Origin: Sedimentibacter sp. SX930
GTDB lineage: Bacteria; Bacillota; Bacilli; Lactobacillales; Aerococcaceae
NCBI GenBank assembly: GCA_002155105.1
Contig: MUZD01000008.1
Span: 1-64,000 of the forward strand
Length of the DNA stretch: 64,000 nt
Direction of reading: 5' to 3'
Positions 6,855 to 21,023 of the stretch are shown piece after piece; positions within the stretch are counted from its first letter, which is position 1; each line of letters opens with the position of its first letter. The notes below the pieces were generated by a model. The model was not told the DNA's origin. It worked only from the letters and a program-made list of their open reading frames with translations, and did no database searches. The position numbers were made by a program, and so were the translations under genes.

Positions 6855-7886
6855 TTAGTTGTTGCCGTCGTAAGGCAAACGTTTGTCGTTTACTTCATCC
6901 GGATGCAAGGTTTCAACTTCCTTCATGAAGCCTGTGCCGGCGCCTTCCAGAATGCCTTCATCGACTTCTTCGATTGGATCAGCGTAATCGGAAGTATTGC
7001 CGATGATTTTGATGTGCTGCTGGTGGTTCGTGAATGTAGTCGGCGCATCACCACCGTACTCCCCATCCAAGTTGATCATCAAACGCGAACCATCCATGGA
7101 TTCCGCTTTCACAAAGCTGGTATGTGTGTAGAGGACGTTCGAATTTTCGAGATGTCTGCCCCCGTTCAACACTTGGGCCAACAGTTGCAGAATTTCGAAG
7201 ATGTTCGCTGTCTTCACGACAAACAACGTGAACTTGCCATCCCCCAAAACGATGTTCGGATCGATCGTCTCAAAGCCGCCTACCGAGTTGGTCAAGGCCA
7301 CGAAGAACATGGAAGCCATGCCGTCGTAGACGCCGTCTTCATACTCGATGCGCATGTGCATCGGTTTGAGCTGCGGGATTTTTTCGGCGCCTTTCACCAG
7401 ATAGGCAAGGTAGCCGAAAATGGTCTTCAGTTTTGCAGGCACGTCGTAAGTTAGGTCCGTCAGATAGCCGCCTGCTGCGATGTTAATGAAATAAGTGCCA
7501 TTGGATTGACCGATGTCCATCGGGATGACATTTCCGTCAGCGATGATGCGGGCTGCATCCAATAGATTCGAGCGCGGAATCTTCAAAGCACGGGCATAGT
7601 CATTTGTGGTCCCTGCAGGTATGATGCCGACTGTCGGTCTGTGGTCCAATCCTGCGATGCCGTTGACGACTTCGTTTACGGTTCCGTCTCCGCCTGCTGC
7701 AACGATCAGGTCGAATCCGGCCAAAGCGGCACGTTCCGCTTCTTTGGTAGCGGAAAGGGGTTCTGGCGTCGTGGCATAAGCACTGGCCTCATAGCCTGCT
7801 TCTTCCAATATTTGAAGGATGTCAATCATGCTTTTTTTCAGCATTTCTCTTCCGGAAGTAGGATTGTAAATTACTCTTGCTCTCAT
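6855..7886 (-). CDS. dgkB: Diacylglycerol kinase DgkB-type lipid kinase
   Basis: 343 residues from the ATG at 7886, preceded by GAGGAAAAG; the open frame extends 14 codons further but without a ribosome site. Shows the DAGK catalytic domain: RARVIYNPTSGRE at the start, AAGGDGTVNEVVNG (about 65-78; the GGDGT nucleotide-binding motif) and PAGTTNDYARAL (about 92-103). The C-terminal all-beta domain includes GDGKFTLFVV. DgkB recycles diacylglycerol released during lipoteichoic acid synthesis to phosphatidic acid, which fits the LTA synthase gene in the same window. The C-terminus is long and acidic (EEVDEGILEGAG). In related genomes the gene lies after gatB, as here; a structured element and repeats separate them. 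Confidence 0.9.
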   Translation of the reverse strand: MRARVIYNPTSGREMLKKSMIDILQILEEAGYEASAYATTPEPLSATKEAERAALAGFDLIVAAGGDGTVNEVVNGIAGLDHRPTVGIIPAGTTNDYARALKIPRSNLLDAARIIADGNVIPMDIGQSNGTYFINIAAGGYLTDLTYDVPAKLKTIFGYLAYLVKGAEKIPQLKPMHMRIEYEDGVYDGMASMFFVALTNSVGGFETIDPNIVLGDGKFTLFVVKTANIFEILQLLAQVLNGGRHLENSNVLYTHTSFVKAESMDGSRLMINLDGEYGGDAPTTFTNHQQHIKIIGNTSDYADPIEEVDEGILEGAGTGFMKEVETLHPDEVNDKRLPYDGNN

Positions 7887-8126
7887 TCTTTTCCTCATCT
7901 TTCTAGGCTCATCTGTTATATAGGTCACAAATCATCTTTCCTTTGTCAAACCACTCAATTAATGATTATATCACCAAAATCATAAGAATACTAATTGCTG
8001 AACTGAAAAAAAATAGATTTGTTGCGATTTTTTTGAGAATTAATTTATTCAGAAAAAAACTTATATTGTGTTTTGCGCAGAACCGGGAACTTTTCGCAGA
8101 AGATTAAGCAGATACAAAGGATCGTA

Positions 8127-8308
8127 TTCCCGGCGAGACTGGCTTCATCGGGAATTGCGGGTATTTTGCATGTCGATTTCCCGGTGAGGCTGGCCTCATC
8201 GGGAATACTGGGCATTTTTCTTTTTGATTTATCGGTGAACGCTGTCTCGCCGGGAATTCGAAGCATATTTCTTGCTGATTTCCCGGCGAGCTTCATTTTG
8301 ATTGTGAG
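8127..8308. repeat. Tandem array of 51-bp units containing near-palindromes
   Basis: Units begin at 8127, 8178, 8229 and 8280, exactly 51 bp apart; the last is partial. Each opens with TTCCCGG or TTATCGG and contains an inverted repeat such as TTCCCGGTGAGGC/GCCTCATCGGGAA, so each can form a hairpin on either strand. Units differ at 20-30% of positions, mostly outside the arms. It is not CRISPR: there is no repeat/spacer alternation and copies are adjacent. Confidence 0.8.
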
Positions 8309-8310
8309 TG

Positions 8311-8340
8311 AAAAAAAACCAACCTCCGGAAGGAAGTTGG
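8311..8340 (-). terminator. Intrinsic terminator downstream of gatB and structured element A
   Basis: Minus-strand CCAACTTCC-TTCC-GGAGGTTGG (9 bp, one G-U) followed by eight U. It ends the gatB transcript after the structured element, 52 nt further on. Confidence 0.85.
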
Positions 8341-8392
8341 CTGGAATGTGTGCAACGCAGACGTGAATTGTCACATCCTATTAGTCGAACTC

Positions 8393-8495
8393 TGAATTGC
8401 AGGTGGTTCCGCCTAACGCTATTTAGGCCCATCCAGCCAAAACCGGGCTGGTTGTTCCTAAATTTCGTTAGTGCTCGCCCCCTACCCGCAATTCA
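8393..8495 (-). ncRNA. Structured element A in the gatB 3' UTR
   Basis: 103 nt, starting 7 bp past the gatB stop. Outer stem TGAATTGC/GCAATTCA; inner stems CTAACG/CGTTAG, ATTTAGG/CCTAAAT and CCAGCC/GGCTGG nest inside each other. Conserved core on the minus strand: GAGCACTAACGA, TTTGGCTG, TGGGC, AGCGTTAGGCGGA. The element at 23384-23488 has the same core, the same nested stems with compensatory changes and the same 7-bp distance from the preceding stop codon. I do not recognise it as a known RNA family. Confidence 0.7.
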
Positions 8496-8502
8496 TCGTA
8501 TC

Positions 8503-9933
8503 CTATCTTTTTTCTAACTCCTGCGCTAGTAGTTGGTTGACCATGCCTGGGTTGGCTTGGCCTTTGGTTTGTTTCATGATTTGGCCAACCAGGAAGCCTT
8601 TGGCGCGGTCTTTTCCGGCTTTGAAGTCGTCAACGGATTGTTGGCTGTTGTCCAAAACGGCGTTGATGATCGGCAACAGTTGCGACGGATCGCTCATTTG
8701 GATCAGGCCTTCTGATTCAACGACTGCTTTAGCGTCGCCGCCTTTTGTTGCCAACAGGCGGAAGACTTTTTTGGCGATCTTCGTGCTGATTGTGCCGTCT
8801 TCGATCAACGTGATCATGCCGGCAAGGTTTGCTGGCGTCAGTTTCGTGTCGGCCAGTTCCACTTTTTCACTGTTCAGGTAAGCAGATACTTCGCCCATCA
8901 ACCAGTTGGAAGCCAGTTTGGCATCCGCTCCTGCAGCAAGAGTACCTTCGAAGAAGTCGGACATTTCTTTCGAAAGTGTCAATACCATTGCATCGTACTC
9001 AGGCAGGTCGTATTCAGAAATGTATCTTTCACGGCGTTTTGCTGGCATTTCCGGAATGCTGGCTTTTACGCGGTCGATCCATTCTTGGGAAACGGTCAAG
9101 CCAGGCAGATCCGGTTCCGGGAAGTAACGGTAATCACTTTCGCCTTCTTTGACGCGCATCAGGATTGTTTCGCCATTTGTTTCATCGAAACGGCGTGTTT
9201 CTTGTTGGATGACTCCGCCAGCGTTCAATACTTGTGCTTGGCGTTTTTCTTCATGAGCCAAACCTCTGCGGACGAAGTTGAAGGAGTTCAGGTTCTTCAA
9301 TTCTGTCTTCGTGCCGAATTTTTCTTGGCCGAATGGGCGGATGGAAATGTTGGCATCGCAACGCATGGAGCCTTCTTCCATCTTCACATCGGATACATCT
9401 GTATACATGATGATTTGGCGTACGGCATCCAAGTAAGCGTAAGCTTCTTCAGGAGAGCGCATATCCGCTTCCGATACGATTTCGATCAATGGTGTTCCTT
9501 GACGGTTCAAATCGACATAGGAATAGCCGTCCGATCCGTGCATGTTTTTGCCGGCATCTTCTTCAAGATGGACGCGCTCGATGCGGATTTTTTTCTTGAC
9601 GCCTTCCACTTCGATTTCGACCCAGCCGTCATGGCCGATTGGGTTATCCAATTGCGAAATTTGGTAAGCTTTCGGATTGTCCGGGTAGAAGTAGTTTTTG
9701 CGGTCGAAGTGCGTTTCCGTCGAGATTTCGCAGTTCAAAGCCAAAGCAGCCTTCATGCAGAATTCGATAGCTCTTTTGTTGATGACAGGCAAGACGCCCG
9801 GGTAGCCCCAGTCGATGACATTTGTGTTTGTGTTCGGTTCTGCCCCAAAGTGTGCTGGAGATGGGGAGAACATTTTTGATTCAGTTTTCAATTCCACATG
9901 GACTTCCAGTCCGATGACTGTTTCATAATTCAT
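8503..9933 (-). CDS. gatB: Aspartyl/glutamyl-tRNA(Asn/Gln) amidotransferase subunit B
   Basis: 476 residues from the ATG at 9933, the standard GatB length, opening [17 protein letters not shown]. The kinase-like cradle domain carries the family blocks [33 protein letters not shown] and [10 protein letters not shown], and the C-terminal YqeY-like tail ends the protein. GatB activates the misacylated Glu-tRNA(Gln)/Asp-tRNA(Asn) for amidation with GatA and GatC. An upstream in-frame ATG at 9951 (MATENI...) may be the ancestral start; everything further upstream is transposon sequence. The start at 9933 has only a GGAA site. A TnpB element splits it from gatA. Its 3' UTR carries structured element A. 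Confidence 0.95.
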   Translation of the reverse strand: MNYETVIGLEVHVELKTESKMFSPSPAHFGAEPNTNTNVIDWGYPGVLPVINKRAIEFCMKAALALNCEISTETHFDRKNYFYPDNPKAYQISQLDNPIGHDGWVEIEVEGVKKKIRIERVHLEEDAGKNMHGSDGYSYVDLNRQGTPLIEIVSEADMRSPEEAYAYLDAVRQIIMYTDVSDVKMEEGSMRCDANISIRPFGQEKFGTKTELKNLNSFNFVRRGLAHEEKRQAQVLNAGGVIQQETRRFDETNGETILMRVKEGESDYRYFPEPDLPGLTVSQEWIDRVKASIPEMPAKRRERYISEYDLPEYDAMVLTLSKEMSDFFEGTLAAGADAKLASNWLMGEVSAYLNSEKVELADTKLTPANLAGMITLIEDGTISTKIAKKVFRLLATKGGDAKAVVESEGLIQMSDPSQLLPIINAVLDNSQQSVDDFKAGKDRAKGFLVGQIMKQTKGQANPGMVNQLLAQELEKR

Positions 9934-9954
9934 AATGTTTTCCGTTGCCATAAA

Positions 9955-10088
9955 TCTAACTAAATCTAGTTTATGTTTGCTTCCCTGTTCTTCGTGCCCG
10001 ATTTGGTCCTGACGGACTACTTTCGTTTGATGCAGCACTCCGAGGGCGTAAATTCCGATGCAACGAATCGTACATATCCGAGCTACCG
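9955..10088 (-). ncRNA. Right end of the TnpB element, candidate omega-RNA (reRNA) scaffold
   Basis: 134 bp between the tnpB stop and gatB. In IS200/IS605 elements the right end, together with the 3' part of tnpB, encodes the omega-RNA whose last about 16-20 nt are the flanking target DNA and act as guide. The stretch is GC-balanced, untranslated by known genes and contains small inverted repeats such as ACTAGATTTAGT near its end. If this is the scaffold, the guide would begin near 9967-9955 and read into the gatB leader. The exact boundary cannot be fixed by eye. Confidence 0.4.
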
Positions 10089-11186
10089 CTAGACTGCTTG
10101 GTAATCCCTCAGATTGTAGCTTGCATTCAGATCCCTATCACAATGGTGGCCGCAGGAACAGTGGTAGACCCTGTCGCTGCGTTTCAGGTCCTTTTTGAGC
10201 GTTCCGCAGTTGTTGCACAACTTGGAACTCGGGAACCACTGATCCACTTCAACAAAGACAATGCCATGCAGTTCGCATTTGTATTGCAGGCATTGCTTGA
10301 AGAAATAGAGTTTCTGATTTGCTATTGCCTTAGCCAAATGCTTATTCTTCATCATGCCGCTGATGTTCAGCGTTTCCATCACAATGCGGGAGGGTTTGGA
10401 TTTCACGATCTCCGCTGTTGCTTGATGGACATGATTGGTTCGGATGTTGGCTAAGCGTCGGTGCTGTTTTCGGATTTCACCTTCTAGTTTTAGGAGATGG
10501 TTAGATTTAGGCGTTCCTTTCTTGTATTTTCTGCTTGCACGCCGCTGTAATCTCTTAAGGCGCTTCTCCGCTTTCCTCACGGAGGCTGTTTTGTTGATGT
10601 TTTCATAGAAAACACCATCAGAGGTGACAGCCAACTCCTTGATGCCGATATCCACCCCGACAATTCGATCGTCTAATTCGACGATATTGGGGTTCACTTC
10701 GACACCGACCGTCAGGTACCAATATTTACCGTCGAACTTGATGCGCGGGTTGTAGTATTTGCAATCCACGGGCAACGGCTCGTTGGTTTTGACCCAACCG
10801 ATTTTTTCCAGCAGGACGCGGTTGCCTTTCACTTTCAGCTTGACGCAGTCATTGTAGAAGCTCGGTGTGGAGCGACGCTTTGTCTTGAATCGGGGATGCT
10901 GCGTTTGCCCATTGAAGAAGGTTTTATAGGCTTTACAGGCATCCTTGACCGCTTGCTTGACGACATTGTTGGAAACATCGTTCAGCCAGGCGTATTTTTT
11001 ACGTTTCTTCATCTTGGTGATGTGCTTGCGCAGGTCCCTGTCGCTGATGAATGTCCCGCCGAAGCGATTATTCATTTCCTGCATGCGGATCGTGTAGTTG
11101 TAGGCCCAGCGACCAGCGCCAGCCGCTTGGTAGAGTTTGGAAGTTTCGTCAATCAGAATCAAGCGGACCTTTCTAGTCAGCATCAT
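10089..11186 (-). mobile_element. tnpB: TnpB (OrfB), RNA-guided nuclease of an IS200/IS605-type element
   Basis: 365 residues. The RuvC triad looks intact: Asp in VGVDIGIKEL (about 180), Glu in IVMETLNI (about 270) and Asp in CDRDLNAS (about 352). The zinc ribbon has CNNCG (about 322) and CSCG (about 343). An N-terminal HTH/wedge-like region (KVRLILIDETSKLYQ..., WAYNYTIRM) is normal for the family. An Arg/Lys-rich helix (about 205-250) is also typical. No TnpA transposase is adjacent, so this is a TnpB-only element that would depend on TnpA in trans. AAAGGG precedes the ATG at 11186. The element sits between gatA and gatB in the same orientation, so it is probably co-transcribed. The left end probably abuts TTTAA (plus-strand TTAAA, 11278-11282), a known target motif type for this group. 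Confidence 0.92.
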
Positions 11187-11282
11187 CTCGGATCATCCCT
11201 TTCTATACGCAAAGTATAGAGGAAACAGGATCAAAAACAAAAGATTTGCATGCATTTGAGGAGATTATTATTGACAGTTAAA

Positions 11283-11290
11283 AGCCTCCT
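11283..11290 (-). promoter_or_regulatory. Stranded Shine-Dalgarno site at the gatA stop, probably once used by gatB
   Basis: The minus strand reads TAGGAGGC across the gatA stop codon. A consensus AGGAGG there normally serves the next gene of the operon. Now the TnpB element starts a few bases later, so gatB lies about 1.35 kb away and the site has no start codon near it. Confidence 0.55.
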
Positions 11291-12743
11291 ACAGGTTTGG
11301 GTGTTGGTCAAGATAGTCGTTTGCTTGTTCCAACGCAAACGCGGCTTGATAGATTTTTGCTTCTTCGAAATAGTTACCGATCAATTGGATACCGATCGGC
11401 ATGCCGTCAGCCGCGAAGCCGCCAGGAACGGAAATGGCCGGAACGCCAGCCAAGTTGATCGTTACGGTCAACAAGTCGTCCATGTACATAGCCAATGGAT
11501 CGTCGTTCTTTTCGCCGATTCCGAAAGCAGTCGTTGTAGTGGTAGGTCCCAGAATCAGATCGTAGCCTGCGAAGATGTTCGCAAAATCGCGTTTGATCAG
11601 CGTGCGGACCTGACCAGCCTTTTTGAAGTAAGCATCATAGAAACCGGCACTCAATGAGAAGGATCCCAACATGATGCGGCGTTTCACTTCCATCCCGAAA
11701 CCTTCGGAACGGCTCTTGATGTACAATTCTTCCAACGAATTCACATTTTCTGCACGGTAGCCGTAACGCACTCCGTCAAAACGTTGCAGGTTGGATGAAG
11801 CTTCTGATGAAGCGATGATGTAGTAAGCCGGGATTCCATAAGCCAAAGTCGGCATGCTGACTTCTTCTACGGTAGCGCCCATTTCTTCGAATTGAGCAGC
11901 TGCTTTTCTGACAGCCTCTTGGATTTCAGCGGATACGCCATCTTGGAAATATTCTTTAGGCAATGCGATTTTCATGCCCGCAACTTTTCCGTTCAGGTTC
12001 GCGCTGAATTTCGGCACTTCCATATTTAAGCTCGTGGAGTCTCTCTTATCATAGCCGCTGATTGCTTCCAACAACAAGGCGTTGTCGGTTACGTTGCGCG
12101 TCATCGGACCGATTTGGTCAAGGCTGGACGCAAAAGCGATCAAACCGTAACGGGATACGCGTCCGTATGTCGGTTTCATGCCGACGATACCATTGAAAGC
12201 AGCAGGTTGGCGAATACTTCCACCTGTGTCGGAACCTAATGAAGCGACAACTTCACCGCTGGCAACCGCAGCAGCGGAGCCACCGGATGAACCGCCGGGA
12301 ACTTTTGTCAGGTCCCAAGCATTTTTGGTTTTTTTGTAGTAGGAGTTTTCCGTGCTTCCGCCCATGGCAAATTCGTCCATGTTCAGTTTTCCGACGTTGA
12401 CAGCGCCAGCTTCCTTCAATTTGGTGACGACTGTTGCATCGTAGATCGGCATGAAATCACCCAACATACGGCTCGCCGCTGTCGTTGTCACGCCTTCTGT
12501 GACGATGTTGTCTTTGATCCCTAAAGGAATACCATTCAGGACATTTCCGTCTGCGTAGCCTTTTTCGTCAGCTGCTTGCGCTTGTTTCAAGGCTCCTTCT
12601 TCGTTCAAAGCCAAGAATGCTTCCACTTTTCCGTCCGTTTCAGCGATGCGTTTGAAGGCTGCTTGTGTCAATTCCACGGAAGAGAATTCTTTGTTGACTA
12701 AACCTTCATGCAGGCTCGTTAGCGTTTCATTGAAAATACTCAT
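11289..12743 (-). CDS. gatA: Aspartyl/glutamyl-tRNA(Asn/Gln) amidotransferase subunit A
   Basis: 484 residues, standard for GatA. The amidase-signature catalytic triad is present: Lys in GIKDNIV (about 76), Ser in [16 protein letters not shown] (about 151) and nucleophile Ser in [14 protein letters not shown] (about 175). GatA releases ammonia from glutamine for the GatB transamidation site. The start overlaps the gatC stop by 4 bp (ATGA), so the two are translationally coupled. The C-terminal [16 protein letters not shown] is complete. The TnpB element is inserted directly after the stop codon, leaving the gene itself intact. Confidence 0.96.
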   Translation of the reverse strand: MSIFNETLTSLHEGLVNKEFSSVELTQAAFKRIAETDGKVEAFLALNEEGALKQAQAADEKGYADGNVLNGIPLGIKDNIVTEGVTTTAASRMLGDFMPIYDATVVTKLKEAGAVNVGKLNMDEFAMGGSTENSYYKKTKNAWDLTKVPGGSSGGSAAAVASGEVVASLGSDTGGSIRQPAAFNGIVGMKPTYGRVSRYGLIAFASSLDQIGPMTRNVTDNALLLEAISGYDKRDSTSLNMEVPKFSANLNGKVAGMKIALPKEYFQDGVSAEIQEAVRKAAAQFEEMGATVEEVSMPTLAYGIPAYYIIASSEASSNLQRFDGVRYGYRAENVNSLEELYIKSRSEGFGMEVKRRIMLGSFSLSAGFYDAYFKKAGQVRTLIKRDFANIFAGYDLILGPTTTTTAFGIGEKNDDPLAMYMDDLLTVTINLAGVPAISVPGGFAADGMPIGIQLIGNYFEEAKIYQAAFALEQANDYLDQHPNL

Positions 12744-13045
12744 GCGCCTTCCACCTCGTTATCTAAAATTGCCGGCACTTGGATCATGCCGTCTTCGGCT
12801 GTCTTGACGTTTTTGAATAAGAGGTCGCGATCCGTACCTGGTTCCGCTACATCTTCACGCATGACATTCTTCAATGCATAGCCATGAGAAGTCACGGGTA
12901 CATCCGTTGTATCGACTGCTTCCAATTGTTCCACCATGTCGATGATGTCGCCCAATTGTTCTGTAAAATGTTTGATTTCATTTGGAGCGAATTCCAGCTT
13001 GGCCAGTTTTGCTACGTGACGCACTTGCTCTTCAGTGATTGCCAT
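12740..13045 (-). CDS. gatC: Aspartyl/glutamyl-tRNA(Asn/Gln) amidotransferase subunit C
   Basis: 101 residues; opens [19 protein letters not shown], the usual GatC N-terminal helix, and continues with the extended belt ([16 protein letters not shown]) that wraps the GatA-GatB interface. It is the first gat gene, 135 bp after camS, with an AAGGGT-type ribosome site, and its stop overlaps the gatA start. The gap to camS could hold a promoter or the genes may be read from the pcrA-ligA-camS transcript. Confidence 0.94.
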   Translation of the reverse strand: MAITEEQVRHVAKLAKLEFAPNEIKHFTEQLGDIIDMVEQLEAVDTTDVPVTSHGYALKNVMREDVAEPGTDRDLLFKNVKTAEDGMIQVPAILDNEVEGA

Positions 13046-13180
13046 GTAATACCCTTCTTTCGTTTTTGTGTAGTCATCGTTTTTTTACATACTTATCTAT
13101 TTTAGCATAAAAATCATCGGTTTGTGGGAGTTTTCGTATGTTTCCAGCACTTTCTGAAAACCGGAACAGGCTACTGTCAG

Positions 13181-18639
<5,459 letters not shown>

Positions 18640-18866
18640 CCTTTCTTTTGTTGCCTTTGTTTCGGAGTGTGTATGGGTATGTTCTTTTTTGATAGGTTCA
18701 AGGCGATGGTGCAGCCTTATCGATTCTGATTTGCATCATGGTTTAGTCTATCATTTTAGAGACCGGCTATCAATGAATCCCCTGATATTTTAGATAGTTT
18801 TTAACCCTTGTTCCCCTACGTGCGGTTCCGTTTCTTTTCACACTGTTGTGCCATCCAAAATAAAAA

Positions 18867-18904
18867 TCCTGCCGCTGAACCATTTGGTTGATTCAGCGGC
18901 AGGA
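18867..18904 (-). terminator. Intrinsic terminator after the GntR gene
   Basis: TCCTGCCGCTGAA pairs perfectly with TTCAGCGGCAGGA around a 12-nt loop, with an A-run (18862-18866) giving U residues to minus RNA. It insulates pcrA from the upstream pair. Confidence 0.85.
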
Positions 18905-18918
18905 CTTTCTTTTTCGGT

Positions 18919-19575
18919 CTACTGGGCTAGGATGTCGTTTGAGTCTTTCAACGTATCGAAGAAGAAGATGAGGTATTCGCCCATCTTGTCGTAATCCTTA
19001 TCGCGTATACAGATGCTTACTTCCTGATACAAGGCGAGCAATTTAGCTTCGTTTTGATAGCGCGCTTCATCGATCAAATCACTGTTGTCGGAATAAATTC
19101 CGTGGATATCGCGGGCTGTCGTCATGATCACTTTCTTCATGAACTGGTTGTCGCTTTTGGCAATGAATGTCTCAAAGAGTCGGTATTCATTATTGAAGTA
19201 ACCCGTCGCATCACGGTAATTTAGATACTCCACTTGTTTTTCCAGAAGTTTTTCAAATTCCTTATGATCCAGGGTTATGTCATTTTCCTTCAGATATTGC
19301 AGGTAATTCATGATGAGACCTGCAATCAGTTCCAGGCGTTCCAACAGACCCTCGTTTGAGATCTTCTTCTCAGCCACGATATAGCCTTTGTAGGGAATGG
19401 ATTTCACCATCCCCTCTTCCTCCAGCAAAAGCAGCGCTGTGCGGATCGGTGTCCGGCTCATGAACAAGGCTTCCGAAATAAGTTGTTCGGTTATTTTGGT
19501 TCCCGGAGGCCAGCAACTGCTATCGATTTTGTCTTTTATGTAGTCGTATGCTTTATTGAATAGTCTATCCTCCAT
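18919..19575 (-). CDS. GntR-family transcriptional regulator, FadR/FCD-like
   Basis: 218 residues from the ATG at 19575, preceded by GAAGGAAGG; an in-frame ATG 12 codons upstream lacks a site. The N-terminal winged helix (about 1-70) has the GntR pattern KIDSSCWPPGTKITEQLISEALFMSRTPIRTALLLLEEEG. The C-terminal part is all helical like FCD ligand-binding domains, but lacks an obvious metal-binding His set. It follows the PurK-like gene by 45 bp and shares its terminator, so the two form an operon and the regulator may control it. An inverted repeat upstream of the pair (20834-20877) is a candidate operator. Confidence 0.85.
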   Translation of the reverse strand: MEDRLFNKAYDYIKDKIDSSCWPPGTKITEQLISEALFMSRTPIRTALLLLEEEGMVKSIPYKGYIVAEKKISNEGLLERLELIAGLIMNYLQYLKENDITLDHKEFEKLLEKQVEYLNYRDATGYFNNEYRLFETFIAKSDNQFMKKVIMTTARDIHGIYSDNSDLIDEARYQNEAKLLALYQEVSICIRDKDYDKMGEYLIFFFDTLKDSNDILAQ

Positions 19576-19620
19576 CAATTGATTCCTTCCTTCATATAAG
19601 AGAGCGGACACCTGTTTCCG

Positions 19621-20751
19621 TTACTCTATAGATTCTAACAAGCCGTTTTCTTCCAGTTCGTTGATGAGGATATCCGGGCTGTCACCCAATAATGTGACGT
19701 GTCCCATTTTTCGTTTCGCACGATGTTCTTTTTTTCCGTAAAAATGGAAATGCCAATCTGGTTTGGTCAGCAGCAAAATCAGTGCTTCGTCAAGTTTTTC
19801 CTCCATGATGTTGAACGTCACGCTTGTATCGTACAATTGGATTTCCGGAATGGGCAACCCACAGATGCAGCGGACCAGGATTTCATATTGCGAGATGCTG
19901 CAGCCATCCAGCGAATAATTGCACGAATGGTGTGGTCTGACGACCAATCGGTTCACATAGAGGGAGCCCGATGAAGTCATAAATGTCTCGATCGTCAAAA
20001 TGCCGGTCAGATTCATGGCCTTCGCAGCCAGCTTGCCTATATGTTCAAGCTCTTTCTGGATGTTTCCGCCTACGCGTGCTGGCGTGATTGTCTTCACAAG
20101 TTTCTGCTCCCGATAGACCGTTTCGGTGACTGGGAATGATGTGAACACGTTGTTCGCATCCTGTGCGACTGTGATGGCCAACTCCATCTCGAAGGGGATC
20201 CAAGCCTCCAAAATGCACGTTCCCTTTTTAAGCAAGGCTGATGCCCTGCCAAAATCCTCTTCACTGTAAAAAAGATGCTGCACCGGCGTGGCCGCTTCGA
20301 CGCGGATCGGCTTCAGCACACACGGGAAGCCTATGCTTTTGACCGCCTCTTCCATGTCTTCGATTGCAGTTATCGTCGCGTAAGGCGTTACGTTGATGTT
20401 CAAGGATTCCAGAAACGCTTTTTCTATCAACCGGTCTTGGGTGATGGAAAGGCTGTCCGGATCCTGCGGTATGCTGATATAAGGATTGATTTGTGTCAGC
20501 AACATCGTATCCACGGCCTCGGATTCAAAAGTCAGGACGTCCGATTTAGCTGCGAGGTCTGTCAGCGCATCGAAGTCCGTATATTTCTTGGTTATCTGCC
20601 AATCAGCTATTTGCCCAGCCGGACAGGCAGGATCGGCGTCCAAGATGCCTATTTGGTAGCCCATTTTTTTGGCTTCCAAAGCAATCATACGGGCGACATG
20701 TCCTCCGCCAATAATACCGATTGTTTTCCCGGGTAAAATTTGATTCGGCAT
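19621..20751 (-). CDS. ATP-grasp protein related to PurK, with altered ATP loop
   Basis: 376 residues, the size of N5-carboxyaminoimidazole ribonucleotide synthase. N-terminal GKTIGIIGGGHVARMIALEAKKMGY and ILDADPACPAG match PurK, as do TFESEAVD, the central ATP-grasp part and RPHHSCNYSLDGCSISQYEILVRCICGLPIP near the C-terminus. However, the PurK glycine-rich loop (GYDGKGQ) after the Lys of VLKP is replaced by RVEAATPVQHLF, and Pro-Arg-Pro-His-Asn is LVVRPHHSCNY. There are no other purine genes here. So it is a diverged paralogue rather than the purine-pathway enzyme; its substrate and even activity are open. Paired with a GntR regulator. Confidence 0.75.
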   Translation of the reverse strand: MPNQILPGKTIGIIGGGHVARMIALEAKKMGYQIGILDADPACPAGQIADWQITKKYTDFDALTDLAAKSDVLTFESEAVDTMLLTQINPYISIPQDPDSLSITQDRLIEKAFLESLNINVTPYATITAIEDMEEAVKSIGFPCVLKPIRVEAATPVQHLFYSEEDFGRASALLKKGTCILEAWIPFEMELAITVAQDANNVFTSFPVTETVYREQKLVKTITPARVGGNIQKELEHIGKLAAKAMNLTGILTIETFMTSSGSLYVNRLVVRPHHSCNYSLDGCSISQYEILVRCICGLPIPEIQLYDTSVTFNIMEEKLDEALILLLTKPDWHFHFYGKKEHRAKRKMGHVTLLGDSPDILINELEENGLLESIE

Positions 20752-20833
20752 GTGATCACACTACTCTCTTGGATTTTTCGTTAGAATTAGGAATAAGTTA
20801 AAAAAAAGTCTTCACCACATCATTTTATCACTA

Positions 20834-20877
20834 TATTCGACGAATGTCGCCATGCAAAAACTGTCCGTTCGTCGAAT
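20834..20877. repeat. 10-bp inverted repeat upstream of the PurK-like gene
   Basis: ATTCGACGAA and TTCGTCGAAT are exact inverse copies separated by 24 bp, 83 bp before the PurK-like start. It may be a regulator operator or an extra hairpin; the long loop argues against a simple terminator. Confidence 0.4.
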
Positions 20878-20957
20878 TTTCGTAGTAAGTCAGGGAGCGT
20901 GCAGTTAAAATTTGCCAGGTTGCCGGAAAACAGGGTGTTCTCCGATTCCGACGCAAA

Positions 20958-21010
20958 AAACGCACGGACAGGCTGTCCTCCTCAAAAGAGTATAGCCTGT
21001 CCGCGCGTTT
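20958..21010 (-). terminator. Intrinsic terminator after the glucosaminidase gene
   Basis: AAACGCACGGACAGGCT pairs with AGCCTGTCCGCGCGTTT with one or two mismatches; the plus-strand A6 run supplies U residues to minus RNA. Starts 14 bp past the stop codon. Confidence 0.8.
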
Positions 21011-21023
21011 CTGTTTGCATCCT

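Larger units (their letters stand above)
7887..8502. other. 616-bp gap between gatB and dgkB with repeats, a structured element and a terminator
   Basis: From gatB towards dgkB it holds a 103-nt structured element (8393-8495), an intrinsic terminator (8311-8340) and an array of 51-bp near-palindromic repeats (8127-8308). The part at 7930-8060 is AT-rich and should hold the dgkB promoter, though no clear boxes stand out. Open frames on both strands over the array are a by-product of the repeat period (51 = 17 codons). Confidence 0.7.

Noticed and set aside
8127-8308. CRISPR array
   Set aside because: Adjacent diverged units with no constant repeat alternating with unique spacers, and no cas genes.
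8045-8374. Open frames on both strands over the 51-bp repeats, with 17-residue repeats (for example KMPSIPDEASLTGKS)
   Set aside because: The repeat period is a multiple of three, so both strands stay open automatically. There is no ribosome site, the minus frame overlaps the gatB terminator and the array is better explained by hairpin-forming repeats.
9085-9879. 264-residue plus-strand open frame opposite gatB
   Set aside because: Antisense shadow of gatB with unnatural composition (His, Phe, Asp-rich) and no ribosome site; the gatB reading matches a known family throughout.
9934-10038. N-terminal extension of GatB by 35 residues
   Set aside because: The extra residues are encoded mostly by the right end of the TnpB element; the standard 476-residue length starts at 9933.
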